Positions 5,685 to 5,786 of a DNA stretch of 5,786 nt are shown one piece after another. Numbering within the stretch: position 1 is the first letter of the stretch; each line of letters opens with the position of its first letter. The DNA is from an uncultured Steroidobacter sp. (GTDB taxonomy: Bacteria > Pseudomonadota > Gammaproteobacteria > Steroidobacterales > Steroidobacteraceae): contig CAMLEO010000376.1 in the NCBI GenBank assembly GCA_946478975.1, positions 1 through 5,786 on the forward strand. The letters are read 5' to 3'. The notes beneath the pieces were generated by a model, which did no database searches, had not been told where the DNA came from, and saw only the letters and a list, made by a program, of their open reading frames with translations. The position numbers and the translations under genes are program-made.

Positions 5685-5786
5685 CCCGAGGTTGCCGACG
5701 TGCTTGAGAGTAAACGGCGCGCGATTACGGGCTTCAGGAAGAATTCCATCTTGACGCCGGCGAGCTCGATGACGTCGTGGTCCTTG
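5681..5786 (-). CDS. Unidentified coding stretch cut by the window edge: end of an upstream gene, or the frameshifted N-terminus of the kinase
   Basis: On the - strand this frame is open from the window edge to a TGA at 5681-5683, giving 34 residues with IELAGVKMEFFLKPVIA in the middle. From 5786 to 5721, 20 of 22 codons end in G or C, against about 3 of 21 in the kinase frame over the same bases, so translation here is well supported. I do not recognise the peptide. Reading one: it ends an upstream gene whose TGA overlaps the kinase TTG as TTGA, a common sign of translational coupling. Reading two: an indel near the alternating CG tract at about 5717-5723 split one gene, because third-position GC weakens here (7 of 12 codons) just where the kinase frame becomes strong (11 of 13). 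The in-frame ATG at 5749 is unlikely to be the start, since the bias continues upstream of it. Confidence 0.5.
   Translation of the reverse strand, partial: KDHDVIELAGVKMEFFLKPVIARRLLSSTSATSG

Noticed and set aside
1..5786. CRISPR array, IS element, tRNA/rRNA, or defence or biosynthetic system
   Set aside because: I saw no regularly spaced repeats, transposase motifs, terminal inverted repeats or RNA-gene signatures. The genes belong to known families in ordinary chromosomal context.

Overview
The window is GC-rich chromosomal DNA, tightly packed with genes on both strands. All genes shown are metabolic, membrane or signalling genes of ordinary type. The acetolactate synthase of the E. coli isozyme II type, the close MarC relative and the codon bias (G or C at most third positions) suggest a proteobacterium, probably a high-GC gammaproteobacterium near the xanthomonads or Steroidobacter. 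That placement is an inference. I see no mobile element, CRISPR array, tRNA, rRNA or phage gene.

Layout. (1) Positions 1-1536, + strand: acetolactate synthase large subunit (ilvG-type), lacking about its first 44 residues at the window edge. (2) 1546-2337, + strand: a TesB-like double-hotdog acyl-CoA thioesterase, 9 nt behind ilvG, where a small regulatory subunit gene might have been expected. (3) 2346-2372: a near-perfect palindrome between two convergent genes. (4) 2385-3041, - strand: a MarC-family six-helix membrane protein. (5) 3042-3091: a 50-bp divergent control region. (6) 3092-4327, + strand: a 12-helix MFS transporter of the AmpG/RhtX-like group. (7) 4305-5684, - strand: a membrane-bound histidine kinase whose 3' end overlaps the transporter gene by 23 bp. 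(8) 5681-5786, - strand: a coding stretch in another frame running to the window edge. It is either the end of an upstream gene or the kinase's own N-terminus separated from it by a frameshift.

IlvG makes the acetohydroxy acids at the head of isoleucine, valine and leucine synthesis. The thioesterase may share its transcript, but a metabolic link is unproven. The two transporters are divergently transcribed from a very short region, and the kinase has no response regulator gene within view.

Points most worth a second look: the tryptophan that sets 2-ketobutyrate preference and sulfonylurea sensitivity in AHAS II is glutamine here; three genes have a TANNNT box 6-7 nt before the ATG and no Shine-Dalgarno, suggesting leaderless mRNAs; and the coding frame switches just upstream of the kinase. 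I found no convincing new multi-gene system.
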